In this document: in pieces, positions 21,873 to 35,529 of the stretch
Numbering within the stretch: the first letter of the stretch is position 1
Layout: every line of letters begins with the position of its first letter
Assembly: GCA_016758965.1 (NCBI GenBank)
Contig: JAEPRB010000041.1
Coordinates: 1 to 64,000, forward strand
Length of the DNA: 64,000 bases
Direction of reading: 5' to 3'
From: Circinella minor
Taxonomy: Eukaryota; Mucoromycota; Mucoromycetes; Mucorales; Lichtheimiaceae
The notes under the pieces: generated by a model
Databases searched by the model: none
What the model saw: only the letters and a program-made list of their open reading frames with translations
Told to the model about the DNA's origin: nothing
Position numbers and translations under genes: made by a program

Positions 21873-24800
21873 ATTGGCCTTTCCTTTTTTTTAATAATGT
21901 CCTTGAAGGATGTTGGTATTGTTATATATATTTTCACAAGGTTTCAAATAAACAAATGGAATAAGATAAAAAGAGGCAGAGAAAAAAAAAAAAAGAGAGA
22001 GATTGAAAAAAAAAAAATAAGGGGGGTAGGAAATCTGAATGGTTTTTTTTTTAAAAAAAGTTTATGAAGTACTTTTAAGAACCAAAAATAAAAAACTTTT
22101 ATTACCCTTTTTCCCTTATATAATCGTTTGAAATTAAAACGAAATCCAAGTTAACTGTACTTGATTTTATAAAAAAAAAAAAACGCCAAAAGTAGTTTTA
22201 TAAATGGAATTGTAGAACTTTTTGGCCCTGTGTGTTTCTTATAGTATATGTATAATTTTTGATGAAAAAAAAAAGAGAACGTAAACTCAGGACCTATAAA
22301 ATTGAGGCGACTCGTATATGATTTGTTGTTTTATTTTTTGTTTCTCCTTCAATCGATATGCATCAGCATGATTCGAAAAGAAGTCCGTTTAAATCATTAT
22401 TATCCATCATGATAATCATATATATGATCGATTATAAATGTAATTAGTTTGATGGCATGTCACTATAGCTAATTCAACAATTAAATGAACATGGCCTCAT
22501 AGTATATATACAAATTATAATCAGTAATTAGCGTGTGAAGATAGACATCATGAACAGAATATATCAATTAAAAGAATGAACTGGCTAAAAGCCATCATAC
22601 ACGGTAATAATAGTAGAAGGTATTGTAAATATTCATAAAGATACTACTAATTTTGAGAAGAAGAAACTGGTTTACAGCGAATAACACTACATCTAGTAAT
22701 GTCAAAATTGTATTATAGCTAATAAGCCCGATATATGACACGTAGTCCTTCCTTTATATAAGTAAACACCATCGAGCCGTACTCTACGTACATAAGTATT
22801 ACAACGATGAATTATTTGAAGACCACTTGAGAATAAACAAGATAAACATGTTGAAAAGAGTCCGCCCTGTTCATGAATAATGAGAAAAAGAGAAGGAGAT
22901 ATGTAGTGAAATATATTTTTTGAATTATACGTAATGGGAGGAAATGTCTCTATTCCTTTAATGTATATAATCCTAATACATGCATCTTTAGCAGAAAAAA
23001 AAAACTCCTATTGTGCGACACTAAAGTGAATTATTCTATTATCAGAGAAGCTGCTGCCCACTTTATTCAAGTTGTAATACTTACTATTGGATGATCGACA
23101 TCCAAAATGACAAGGGAAAACTAGTACTGAATATGATTAGAATATGAAACTACGTATACGTAGCTGTTTCATTACTCAATATTGACTATAATGTAAAGAA
23201 AACATCACTGGGTTGATAACCTACGTAAAGGAATTCACAAATAATAATCCATCGATTGACTCTGATATTTTTTAGAAAATATTTAAGCGATTCGATTAAC
23301 ATCAAGTATTTTCTTCTCACTATCTATATTATTACTACGTACTATATAGGTACTGTTGGAAATGAATGATGAGTTCTACTAAGTTATACAAGAAGGTTGA
23401 AAAATGCTTACTACGATGAACAGCATATAGCTTAGAAACAGTAGTATTACCATCAAAAAACAGTCTATATATTTTTACATTACAGTGACAACCTACCATG
23501 CAAACATGAAAAAGGCACATTGACTAACATTATTCTTAATATATTATTAACACAATTTATTCGACGAGTAGCATATACGTATCAAACTAAAACGAGCCAC
23601 ACAGTTATTAGAAACGTTTATAGATAAAAGTTATAAAACTATATTTTGACCGTCTATGTGAGTCGACAAAAGGCATAAAGATCATTTCTTTGAAATTTTT
23701 AAAGTGACACCAGCATTTCACTAGGAGAAAGCGGCAATATGAAAAAGGAAACCAATGAAACATACAAATTTCTGTGGTAGTGTCAGAACCAACACCAGGA
23801 ATAAGAAAAAATCATTTGCAAAAATTTAAAAGCAAAGAAAAATCTAGGCAATTCTATTGTTATATGTAATAAAGGGTTGAATAAATATATATATTATATT
23901 AATGACTAAACGTACTTAATTATAACCTTTTGAAATATATATATGTTTTTTGTTGAAAATATACGCATCACATTATCGAGCAGAACAAATTCAAACACTT
24001 TAATTATAAACGTATCCAGTATATAGTCGAAAAAGAGGTAAATACAAGTTAAATCTGCACATATTTATTATTATATTGTTAAAGGTTAGGTATAAACAGT
24101 CAATACGTATGACTTACAGAAGGGATCTTACAAGAAATTGACACCTGATTATTGATGTTATATTCTTATTATTTTTCGTGGTGATTAATCCCATCAATCA
24201 ATGTCGTATGGAACTATAAAAAGACAACAGAAATGTAAATTTTATATTACAATATTTTGTAATTTTCCTACGTAATTAAAATACATGCACCAAAGAGCCT
24301 GTATTGAGAGATAGACTAGACAGTGAAGAGTGTTAACACGTTAATATGCAAGATATAAAGTATATCCAATTTTTGGATAGTTATAATAGCACTCTTCCCC
24401 CTTATATTTGATGTCTCAAACTCAACCGAGATGAAAAATAACAAATACAGTAAGTTATTCTTTATAAAAGTATAGGTGCTTGATCAGCCACAAAACACAA
24501 TGAATCTCTTTTTATGTACCACATTATTTTCATTTTTTTTCAATACAAGAAAAACACTAAGTTAGTTTTTATATGTAACTCATATACCCCTCTTGAGAAA
24601 TAATGACCAGGTTACAGTCATTATTGCAGTAATAAGTAAGAAAAATATATACTAAAACACAAGATTTGATTTGTTTTTTTACTGTTAAAACTATTATATA
24701 AAAAAGAAGAAAAGAGAGAAAGAACTTTACTACACAAATTGGGTTGACATACGTAGAAGCTTTGTTAGTTATACACTTTAAAGGTTTTTGCACAAAAAAA

Positions 24801-24905
24801 AAAAAAGAGTGTGTGTGAATTGAAAATAATGCTTTTTTTTTTGTTTCATTTTAAGGTAATTAAAAACACAAAGAAAAATAATAAAGAGAAAATATATTAT
24901 TTTGT
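21873..24905. other. 3-kb intergenic region, no gene seen
   Basis: Promoter side of the SWI1-like gene (A- and GA-rich tract at 21960-22030) and 3' side of the PUF gene. Only short AT-driven open frames. A cluster of TACGTA palindromes lies at 22.8-24.3 kb, including overlapping copies at 23152-23163. No tRNA or transposon recognised. Confidence 0.6.
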
Positions 24906-27900
24906 TTAATGATTATGGAAAACAGAAAAAGGGACGGATCCACCAAAAGTTGCTGCAGATTGAAAAGGTGAGAAAAACGCCAAATCATTCGCTCCCGCTG
25001 CAGCGGCAGCAGCAGCAGCAGCAGCTGCGGCTCCTGCTTCACTGCTAGGTCCAGCCATCCAAGGAGCAAGATATCCCATTGATATCCCAGTTTCTGGGAA
25101 TTGTTGGGTATGTGGTTGTTGTTGGTGATGTTGATGTTGATTATTATTATTATGATGATGGTGTGTTTGCTCCTGTTGATGGTTACGCTGTTGTTCACGA
25201 TTGAGTTTTCCTTGAATGCGTTTACCATATGGAGTGTTACGAATAGCTGGAAGTAGAGGACGAATACATTCCACCAACTAGAACAATAATAGAAATAATG
25301 AAAATAATAATTCAAGTTTAATAACCTTATTACATTAACTCCCTTAAAAAAAGTATTTTTCTTTTTCTTTTTACCTTGGTACGTTGTGTAGGTTCTGCAT
25401 AATCCAATGCTGTTTGTACAACGTAATTTGCATATGAATCTCGTAATAACTTTTCAAGTCGAGCACGATTTGCCATTTCTTCAATTAGATGTCGTCGTGT
25501 GTCAGCTTCAGCCACGCGAATACACTATAATAAATAATGTCGATCCAATTTAAGATTGTTATAACTTTATTTTTATTTCGTATTTTCATACATCATATAA
25601 ACTAATAATTTGAAAAGCGTCATACCTTTTCCATGACATTAGAGCTGAATTTTTGAACCGATAAGGAACCGACATGGCCAATGAATCGTCGAACCAACAA
25701 ATCAGAAAAATTTGCATCACCTAAATCAAGCACGTATTGAACAACATAATTTCCAAAAGGGTCTTGTACAAGTGTTAATGCATGATTAATAATCTCTGTC
25801 ACTAATTGTGCCTATAGTTAGATAGAAAGGGTAAAAAAGTAGGTCAGCATATTGTAACAAGTTCAATGATGGTAAAAAGTAACTTTTAAGGGGGAGCGTT
25901 AAATAACAGGGAAATAATTTACTTTTTGGTTTTCGGCCGAATAATCTATGCAACGTTGCAGCACACAGCAACCATGACGATGCGTAGCAACTTCGACGCA
26001 ATTTAGACTGACAGCATTATAAATAAACTGTTTGTTATCCGAAGAAAGACGATGAAGACATCTTTGAATTACATGATTACCATTCAGATCTTTGATTAAT
26101 GTTACAACATTAGGTGCTAAGGCGACTACAACCGTATCAATCTATTATATTTAAAAAAATAAATTTAGGTATGTATAAAAAAAATGCATGTATGTATACA
26201 TGTATGTATATGCGTGTAAGTGTGAAATGAATGTGATTATTTTATATTCATGGGAGCAAGAAAGTGCTCTATAAACTTATAAAAAGAGAAACAAAATATA
26301 AATTTATCCCAAAAAAAATGTATACCTGTTCGGGAAGAGTGATAAATTCAATCATTTTCTGAACAGCACGCGTGCCATGCATATTTAATGAAATGCTGAC
26401 CATATCGTGAGACACTTGTTCAACAATCAACGTGCGTTGATCGTCTGTGCAATGTTCCATTAGTTTTTGGCATAAATAATTACCAAACGGATCTATAATT
26501 TTTTTTTTTACCAAATATACAATAAAACCATTTTTAGCTATATATGTACATACTTCCTCTCTATTTTTCTTTTATTCCATCCGTACAAATATGCTTTTTT
26601 TTTCTTACCAGTCATAAGTTCCACAAAATGAGGGAACACGTTTTCGAAAATAATATCTCGTTGATCGTCTTTTTGTTCCTCTAATTTACGCTGCAGATAT
26701 CGACAACCATATTGATCTTTGCATAAAGTGTAAATTTCATTGATAACATCTTCAAAACGTACAGAGGCAAATCGGTCTTGATCATTATGACGCCGAGGTG
26801 TAGATGGTCCAGATAGTTGTTTATTTTTTGAAGTTGGTGATGGGGGTGTACTATTGTTATTAGAATTAGTACCGCCATTATTGTTTGTTGATGATGCGGG
26901 AGCTGATGGTTGAGGTTGCTGAGGCTGTACCACAGGTGTTGGAGAGGGAGGTTGTTGATTCATATGGCGCATCAGATGGTTTAAAAGTAATGGATTCATA
27001 TTACCATTACTGCATGCAGCGGCTGTGGCTGCTGCAATAGCTGCTGAAGAAGGAGCAGATGATATTGATGGCGGTGCTGGTGCTGGTGGAATTGAATTAT
27101 TATTGTTATTGTTATTGACTTTATTATTCCCATTCTGTTGTTGAAAGAGCGGATAACCCACCAAGGAGGGAAGAAAAGGGGGTAACATTCCACCATCGAC
27201 CGTTGATGTTGCCGCTGCAGCATATGGATGAGAGTGATGGTGAGGACTTACTAATCCCCCACTAATACAACTTATTGATTCTTTTTGTTGCTGTTGTTGT
27301 TGTAGTCGTGCAGCATCTAAACTGGATAATCGTCTAGCTGCTGCAAGGTCAGGATTTGAATAAGAAGGTGACAATCGATTGCTTCGATTGCTGTTTGTAG
27401 TATTATTATTACCACTGCTTCCAGGAGAGCTGATGCCATCCAAATCCAAACGTTTGTTTGTTATGGTATACGGAACATCCACAGAATATTTTCGAAACAA
27501 GGAAGAATGCACCATGTTGCTATTGTTGTTAGGATCGCCATATAATATGGAATCATTTCCATTTCCCCATTCTGAATGAGTAGTTGTTGGTGAAGATGTG
27601 CTTTGCTAAAAAAATAATGTAATAGGAATCTTTTTGATAAGAATTTTTTTTCTTTGGCATGTATAGAAGGAGAAGAACGAGTATAAGAATAAAGGGATGG
27701 ATGAAAAGAGGGGCTTCTGCAGATTGCTTTTTTTTTTGTTGAAGGATAAAAAGATACGTAAAGAATAAAGTACATACATTATGGAAGGGGAAAAAGATTG
27801 TCTTTTTGTTGAAAAAGGGGTGAAACAGGGGAGAAGAGAGAGGGGGCGAGAGAAGAAATTTGAAAAAGAAAAAAAAGAAAAAAACTTACAAGGCATGGAT

Positions 27901-28673
27901 AACTCTCGCGACGGATTAGTGCCGGAAAATGAGGATGCTTGTGCGTGGCATCTAACGATCGCCGCATAAAATTCGGATCAGTGGAACCTGTCATACCAGC
28001 TTGGCGTCCTAGAAAAATTAATCCGTGAGTTTCTTTATATATTAAATAAAAAAGAGACCATCATGATTTTCTATTGTAAGCCAAATAATAAAAATAAAAT
28101 ATTGATTTGCTTGGAAACCAACTTAACATTAAATAATTCTCTATTACCTGGTTCATCCGAAGGTGGAAACAAGAATCTGTCGCTTGATTGAGGAGTAAAC
28201 GCCGTGCTGTCCGGAAATATGCCACGCATCGATCTCGGAACAGGTCTCCTGAAAAATGTTACACAACGATTAAAAAAGGGCATTCAATTCATTTTTCAGC
28301 TCGCTTCTTTCTTTTTACGCTAAAAGGCTATTGTATAATGCAGGAAAAAAAATAAAAAGAATTATTTCTTTTAAACTTACTTATCCAAAGGATGATGATG
28401 ATGTTGCTGATCGTTAGAAAGATTCAAAGCTTCCATATTTGTCAACAAGTCCTGTTCAGCAACTGTTGTTACCATGCTACCCACACCATTGGTGGAGTAA
28501 CTTGTTGCCGTAGAAACAGTCGTTGTAGTGCTACTATTGTTATCTTGAACGAATCGATCTGGTGAATTAGGTGCTGTGATTGTTGTAGAACTATTGTTGG
28601 TTGTTGAAATAGTGTTATAATGATGTCGACGGATAGTGGAAGGTGTTGCTGGTTTGAAAGTAGTATTATCCAT
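24906..28673 (-). CDS. PUF4: Pumilio-family RNA-binding protein, PUF4 type
   Basis: Nine exons (28673-28381, 28248-28148, 28008-27890, 27605-26609, 26492-26326, 26141-25923, 25811-25626, 25524-25375, 25277-24906) give 867 aa. The first ~450 residues are Ser/Asn/Gln-rich and disordered. Residues about 455-765 form a Pumilio homology domain with eight repeats; their RNA-contact pentads read in order CRYLQ, NYLCQ, TRAVQ, NHVIQ, CCVLQ, NYVVQ, SNVME, NYVVQ. The order and spacing match yeast Puf4-like proteins, which bind UGUA-containing 3'UTRs and recruit decay or repression factors. The C-terminus has Gln/His runs and an Ala-rich tract. The start is the ATG at 28673; an upstream TTG in the same frame is not used here. 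Confidence 0.9.
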
Positions 28674-31600
28674 ATTTTTCTTAAAAACCCCCAGGGCCAA
28701 ATAATAAAGAAATAATAATAATATAAAAATAAAACAAATATATATTAAAACAGAAAAAAGTGTACAAGAGAAATAAAATAAAATAAAAAAGAAAAGGAAT
28801 AATATATAATTATTATTAAAAACACACAGTTAACAAAACACACACACACGCAGAAAGAGAGGAGGAGAGAGGAAGAAGGGAAAAAAAAGAAAAGAGAAGA
28901 GAAGAAAAAAAACAAAATAAATTATTTTAGGCAGTTTTTTTTGTCTTAAGTTATTCTGCCATGATGATGGTGCTGCATGCTACTTTGATGATGAATTTTT
29001 TTAGCCCTAAAATAAATACATCACAAACACTTTCGCATTTCAACCCCCTTTCTTCCATCCCGCTTTTTTTTTCTCCTTTTTTGCGACGACCGTATCAAAA
29101 ATTTTGGCGAAAAAAAAAGAAAAAGAAATCACCATCATGGTTCATCAGCATGTTGTACACAGTTGAAATATAAATATAAATGTATAATATGCAAACATAC
29201 ATGTGTGTATGTGAGAAACTTTTTCTGTTATCCCACAGAAAAAAAAACAATAATAAACGATTTTTCTTTTTGATTTGGAGTTCAAAAGTTATCAAAGAAA
29301 AAAAGGATCTGCCAAAAAAATAAAATAAAATGACGGTGGTTTATCATCGTATGGTTTGCTTATGATCGTCAAACATTCCTATTTGTGGAATTCATATATA
29401 CTTTCAGAGAGAAAATTTAATTTTCGCTCCTGTATACTCTATCCTATAACCACTATTATTTTTCACGTCGTGAAACATAATTTTTTATTATTATTGTAAA
29501 GTGAAAATTTATTATTATTGTTATGATGGGTATTTGCATACAACACCAGAAATATTTAGAAGGTGCATTATTCTATGCTGTACGTATGACGATGAAAATG
29601 ATGTTTTATGAAAAAAACTGTTTGAGCTCCGTTTGCCATTAGAAATGAGAAAATCGTTCTTATAACGACTACCACGCAGTTGATATTTTTTTGCTTCTTT
29701 TATTAAGTTATTTATTACTACTTTTTTTTACATTATCTCCAGCCACTTTAGAAGCATAACAACAACAAATTGTATCTGTGGCATTAATATTTGAAATAAT
29801 AATAAAAGAAGCTGAGCAAACTAAGCCTCGTTACACTGATTCCTTCAAACAAAGAAAAGAAGAAGTGCTTTTCCATTATTGCTGCGCACATACCACAGAT
29901 CTGCATATAAGCTGAGATTTGTACGGTTTATTAAAAAAAAGATGTGGAAGGGGGTTCATTTTGCTACATTTCTTTTGTGCAGCACATTTATATCTTTTTT
30001 TTTTGCCACAACCGAGCTCCTGGCTTCATAACTATTATAGTCTAGCTCTCATATGATAATCCGTTTTTTATAGTCATATACCACAATTTTTTCATTTTAT
30101 TATACTTGTTTTTATTAAAAAGTACTTCCTTTTGCTCTTCTCACGAACATCACGACCGTTTAATATTTTTAATTTAATTAATCAGTTTCTTACGTTGAAA
30201 ATGTTTTTGTTTATTATAATTGTCTCCTAAAATCCAGCGTCTCGAAAGACATATTGATTGAGACGGCTCATAAAAGAAATTAGAAAATAAAAAACCCTAT
30301 TGGGAGATAGGGAAAAGGGCGTGGAAAGGGGTACTGCGAAAGAAACTTTAAAAATAAAGTAGAGAAGAAAACATTTTGAAAATAAAGAAAAAGAGAGGGT
30401 ATCTAATAGGGGAGTTATTCTAATATTAAGTGAAAATGCAAGAAAGAAAGAGGAAAATTGGTTAGGGAGGAAAAGGTAAGTAAAGTTAATAGAAGTGATT
30501 TCTTAATTATTCATTTTGGTGAGGGGAGGGGTTATCAATCCATCTGGTGAAAGCTTTACCAGGATGCTCGTCAAAGTATTGGTACTGATTGCTAGTTGGA
30601 TGTTGATGGGCGTCGATCTCGGCTAGTATTGTGCAAATTGTTGCCCATATGTTTTTTCCAAAAATTGATTTTCTTGTGTGATGTAGGTTTCGAAATCAGT
30701 TTCTTACCAGTTTATTGTCTGCCATTACTACTATTCTTAAACGCTTATCGAACACACGTAAACATTTTTCACCCACTCTTATTATTATAATTTCGTAATA
30801 TTTTATTGACATCTTCATATCTTTTTATTATTATTGCTATTGCACGGCGGATAATTTTACTAATAATAATTGACAATGGATTAAATCAATGAACAATATA
30901 TATTTTTTTACGTAGAGTATAGGGGTACGTAGGAGAAAAAAGTTTATGTATACAAAGAAAATTTTATATCTCAATTTATGTAGAAAAGTTATGTTTATCA
31001 TAGATCATCATAAGGATGATCTAACTGACAGTTCTTGATGATTGTTGTGGTAAATACAATTTGCATATCCATCCTCTACTGTACAGTACCTTATTTACCT
31101 ACCTTGGGCACTTGCTTCTCTCTCTCTCTTTTTCTTTTCTTTAATGTTTTTAGATTTCACCAAATAATATATTTTTTTTCTCTTTCTTCTATTTCATTGT
31201 TATCTTAAACCTGTTTCAGAATAAGATGGATATACATTTTTGGATAAAGTTTACGAGTGTTGTACCAAAAGCTTGGAATATGTAGCGATGAATCAATTTT
31301 CTTGGTGGTACCAGGATTGTAGCTTCTCAACGAAACCTATATCAAGTGGTGATCATACTTCAATTTTGCTGCTTGTGAAAATAAAATCTAAAAACAGCGC
31401 CTAGAGTATTCGCAACAGGTCTTACCACCCAGGGATTCTGGTATAAGAATTAAGGGCGGGATTAGCTTACTACTTGACTGAATGAGTATGTCTCTTTGCG
31501 CTTTTTTTAACAATGTCATATAAAGTAATATTAAAGTGCGTTTACCAATGGATGTAGGATGGTAGGTGTATACAAAAGTATAAATAACAATACCTTGTTA

Positions 31601-32329
31601 ATTTTATAGGCATAATTTTATTTCTTCTTATGACAATAAAGTTACGTAACGAATCATCTTTTTATTAATAATACTTGTTTTTATATCTTATATTATTATT
31701 TTTCAGGAAATGAAAAATTATCGAGTTACTAACACAAACGTGAATTAACTGCGTTCAACTATAATAGTTTGTCGCCAGTAAATACAGCCCAATCTTTGTC
31801 GTCATGGAGCTTCCCGTATATTTTTTTTTCCAATCTTGTTCTAATTTTCAAAATTGTATAAATAGCATTTGATGCTCTCAATTTTATCATCTTATATAGA
31901 CACTTCGGTGTATGTATGACTATAAACTTGTTTAGTAAAAAAGAATTTAAATACTATATATCTAATTCTATAGTATATGGATGAAATAAATTAAACTGCA
32001 TGTTGTTATATTTCGTTTATATTCCGTAGCATTATCATGTGCTTTCTGTTGCTTATGCTGTATTATTTATCATAATGAGAAATAAAATAACAACAACATA
32101 TTATTATTACCGCATATGTTTACATTACGTTTAACAAACGTTTTTTTAGATCAATTAGATATGTAAATAATAAGATGTAGTGTATAAATATTTAAAAAAA
32201 GGCAATAATTAACTAATGCAGTTATGTAAATATGCATAGTTTAGATAAAGGTATTAAATAAAGCTAAAAAAAATGCTGATTTTTTTCTTCCTCCTCTTCT
32301 ATCATTAACCACTTACTGACAAATGTTGC
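28674..32329. other. Gene desert upstream of the PUF gene
   Basis: No supportable gene in 3.6 kb. The proximal part (28680-28930) is strongly purine-rich on the plus strand (GAGAGGAAGAAG tracts) and probably belongs to the PUF promoter/5'UTR. A perfect 9-bp inverted repeat lies at 31001-31023. A patch at 31240-31500 is less AT-rich but codes for nothing recognisable. Confidence 0.6.
31001..31023. repeat. Perfect 9-bp inverted repeat
   Basis: TAGATCATC, a 5-nt ATAAG loop, then GATGATCTA. Could fold as a hairpin or be a dyad protein site; it is not next to a recognised gene. Confidence 0.7.
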
Positions 32330-32800
32330 AAACAATACTAAAATTTTTGTTATCGGAACGACAAGTGGTTTATTTGTCTACATTTTGCGTAGCATTTTCT
32401 TTTTATGATTGTTTGGCAAGAATGCACCACACACTCTCCAGAGTTCATTTACGTACCCCCAAAGTTCGTTTTCTAATTAACCACAGTCGCTCTGGTATCC
32501 GACTGAAATTCGCTTGCCTTACAGCCCAAAGTTCACCTTTGTATCACTTAAAATTCATTTATGTTAACATATAGGTCAACACTGGTGTGTCAGTTTCTTC
32601 CGGTCAACAGTATGTTTTCCTTGCATCCACTTTGTGTATTTTCTGGTTCTCGGGACCATTTTGTGTGTGTTTTTATGGTTCTCGGGTCCTCTGGAGTCCA
32701 TTGTATGTGTTTTTTTTGTTATCTGTTTGCTTTATTTTTTTCAGCAGTTCTTTTTACAACACACACTTTTTTTTTTCTTCTTGACAGCAAGCTATAATGT
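32330..32800. repeat. Less AT-rich block with degenerate internal repeats
   Basis: Between about 32436 and 32566 a motif like AAAGTTCATTT recurs five times in diverged form (AGAGTTCATTT, AAAGTTCGTTT, GAAATTCGCTT, AAAGTTCACCT, AAAATTCATTT). At 32638-32715 two copies of GGTTCTCGGG(A/T)CC followed by a GTGTGT/GTATGTG tract occur in tandem. Overlapping short frames open here but none looks like a protein. Confidence 0.45.
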
Positions 32801-32804
32801 AAAA

Positions 32805-33892
32805 TCTGTTGAAGTGCTCAAAATGTCCCAATATGGAGTTCAAGACTCAAGATAGTCTAAGCAGACATCATGTGTATGAATATCATTGTGATGAATGCAC
32901 AATAACTGTGTCATTCCAAGGTTTGTTAAATTGATATCATTTCTTTGATCAAATTTATAACTTTTGGTTTAGGTCTATCTAAGAAAACAAAGACCAAAAG
33001 AAACGAAAATGGTCTACCTTATTCAAATTCCAAAAGATTCTACAGCATTAGACAAAGCTTGAAGACGTATTCTAAGAAGACGGCATGTCAAGAGTCTTTT
33101 TTTATATCTGCTTGTGATCAAACACCTCATGAAAATGATGAACGGACCATAAAAAGAAATGATAAAAATTCAATTGTAAGCGCTTGTGATGCCCTCTTGC
33201 ACGATAAAAACCACTAACACCAAACATTGAAGCTCGTAGATGCCATGAATCTCAAACCAGTTTGTGTATCAATCAGCATGGGTGAAGAGAATTTTTTGCT
33301 AGTTCATGAAAAGCGATGGATAAACATTTGCAATGATAGAATAATGAGCATAACTCCAGTTGTAAAAAAGAGTAGTAGAGAGGCTAGTAAACATTGATAT
33401 AAGTCTCAGAGATATTGTTACCAATGGGCCATATTCAAAATTATTATTAAAGGAAGGCTTTATTGAAGTGAATGAAAAAATGACAAATCTGGTGAATGAT
33501 GATTGGAGTACGTTTCCACATGTTCGTTTTTCATGTGCTGCATTGCTATCAGGAATTGTAATTAGCAATCACAACAAGGCTATCATTGTCAATTGCAACG
33601 AAGTCTACGGCAGAATCGGGATGTGAACATCATGAAGGCTTTATACAGTAATCAAAAAGGCATTACACCGACATCATCACTCACTCGACCTCCACCTCCA
33701 CCTCCACCTCCACAAAGCAGTAGATATGATAATGTTAAACTTATCAGCATTGATGATGATCATGGCAATAAATTGATACTTCGAACTAAAGCCTTTAATT
33801 CATTATCAACATCAAGCTTGGTATTACCATCACCAGTCGCTATAACTGTATTCGATATAACGACATTTCGATATAACCACATACGGCTTTGA
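32805..33892 (+). pseudogene. Decayed coding relic with zinc-finger-like motif
   Basis: At about 32814-32940 one frame reads CSKCPNMEFKTQDSLSRHH and then HCDECTITVSFQ, resembling a degenerate CxxC ... H zinc finger as found in Mucoralean repeat-encoded proteins. Downstream pieces in other frames still look coding (STALDKA, stop, RRILRRRHVKS near 33040-33085; RCHESQTSLCINQHG near 33240-33280; a 99-aa frame at 33593-33892 with a Pro run and DDDHGNKLILRTKAFNSL). Frames change repeatedly, so it is a pseudogene, or the broken part of a transposon. Family not identified. Confidence 0.4.
33689..33712 (+). repeat. CCTCCA hexamer repeat
   Basis: Four tandem CCTCCA-type hexamers giving a Pro run in the relic frame. 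Confidence 0.85.
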
Positions 33893-35529
33893 GGTTCAAG
33901 ACAGATTACGAGCGGGACAAATAATATATTTTTTATGATTCCCTTTAAACTTTTTTTTTTGGGACATAACAAACAATAAGGCGTTTTTTGACAATAACGG
34001 TTAAACTACCAAATATTAATACAAAGTGGGTTATCAATATGAATAAAATTAAAACGATATCTTTTTTCTTCCCCGCCCACTACAGAATATTGAAACGTCG
34101 CTAGATATATAATAAATAAAAAAAACCGTGTTGTTTTATATCCACTTGTGAACGTTCTACAAAAAAAAATCACTTGCGAGCGTAAAATGATTGTGTAAAT
34201 AGAATTTTTTTATAGGTACACAACAATAAACATCAACAAACATTATCTAATACATACACAAAGCAAATCAAAAGTAGGAGAACATTATTTTTCCTTTATC
34301 ATGATTTTTAGGGTCTACTCCAGTTTTATGGCATAACACGGCAAAGATTAACTACCATCTGACTTTGTAAAGCATTTACGTAATGGATGATTGATAAGAT
34401 GAAACCACTAAACAACGAATATATATCACTCTAGCTGGGAGTGCCGACAATCTTTATTTGGGCTTAGGTTTTCATTGCTTTAATTGCTATATACTGAAGA
34501 TTCAATGTAAATTTATATTGTCTAATAATGGACCATAATTGACATAATAAATGTAGTATCATATTTATTACGTACATGATATTTTTTTCAGCTTAATTTT
34601 CTTGTTTCTTATGATTGAACACACGGTAATAATAGCAATAGTACGTATAACAATCTTGTTTATACTTTTGTCCAATGTTAAAAAAGAGAGAGTATAATAT
34701 CATAGCTCACTGCCAAATTACCACTCTTATACTGTAGTGTGGAAGAATAAAATGTCATTTTTTGTGTGCTCTTATAATCAACATATCATCTGTATAGTAC
34801 GCGATATAGCACAACTTAAAAACAAAAATTTACTATTGTTGAGCTCTAAAACGAAGAAACAACTGTGAGCGATATATACATTTTCTTATTTTTATTTACA
34901 CCATTATTAGTTTTATTGTTATCATTTACTGATATATTACCAGCGTTGATGGACGATTTGTAGAGTTATATAAGAAATGTTAAAAAGAGAAAACCATCAA
35001 AGCTTATAAGATTTGAAAAGTTATAATAGGTCACATCGAATAATATTAAGATTATATCTCAAAACAACAAAAATTACCGTATTTGGATTCCTGCGGAGGA
35101 TATGTTTGTTATATTATGTCCTGGAAAAACACAACTCGGGTAAACAAGAATAATTAAGATTTGTTCGTTTGTTACAGAATAACCATTTATACTATTAAAT
35201 ATATTAAACAAGTACTCAATTTTACATTAAACATTAGAATAATCCTTTTGAGGATAGCTTTTTTCATTAATCATCTAAAAATCATTCATTAATTAAAAAA
35301 AACTGAATAATGCTTCTGTATTTGAAATTTCGTCCAGGTTTTTTTTTTTTTGGAAAAAAAGGAAATTAGGCGTCGAAATGCTTTATTTGGAAGAAGTAAC
35401 CTTCTTTTTTCTTTTCTTTCTTTTTTTTTTTTTAACTATTTCTACTTTAACAAAAAGAAAAAGAGAATTATACATAAGCTTTCTTGTTATTATTTTACAT
35501 ATATAGATATAAACGTTATATTATAAATA
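33893..35529. other. Intergenic, upstream of the HECT ligase gene
   Basis: No gene seen. The last ~200 bp (35336-35480) has long T and CTTTT pyrimidine tracts, a common feature before fungal start sites. Confidence 0.6.

Noticed and set aside
33299..33568. 89-codon minus-strand frame in the relic
   Set aside because: Overlaps plus-strand coding-like fragments and has no motif; treated as a shadow of the decayed relic.
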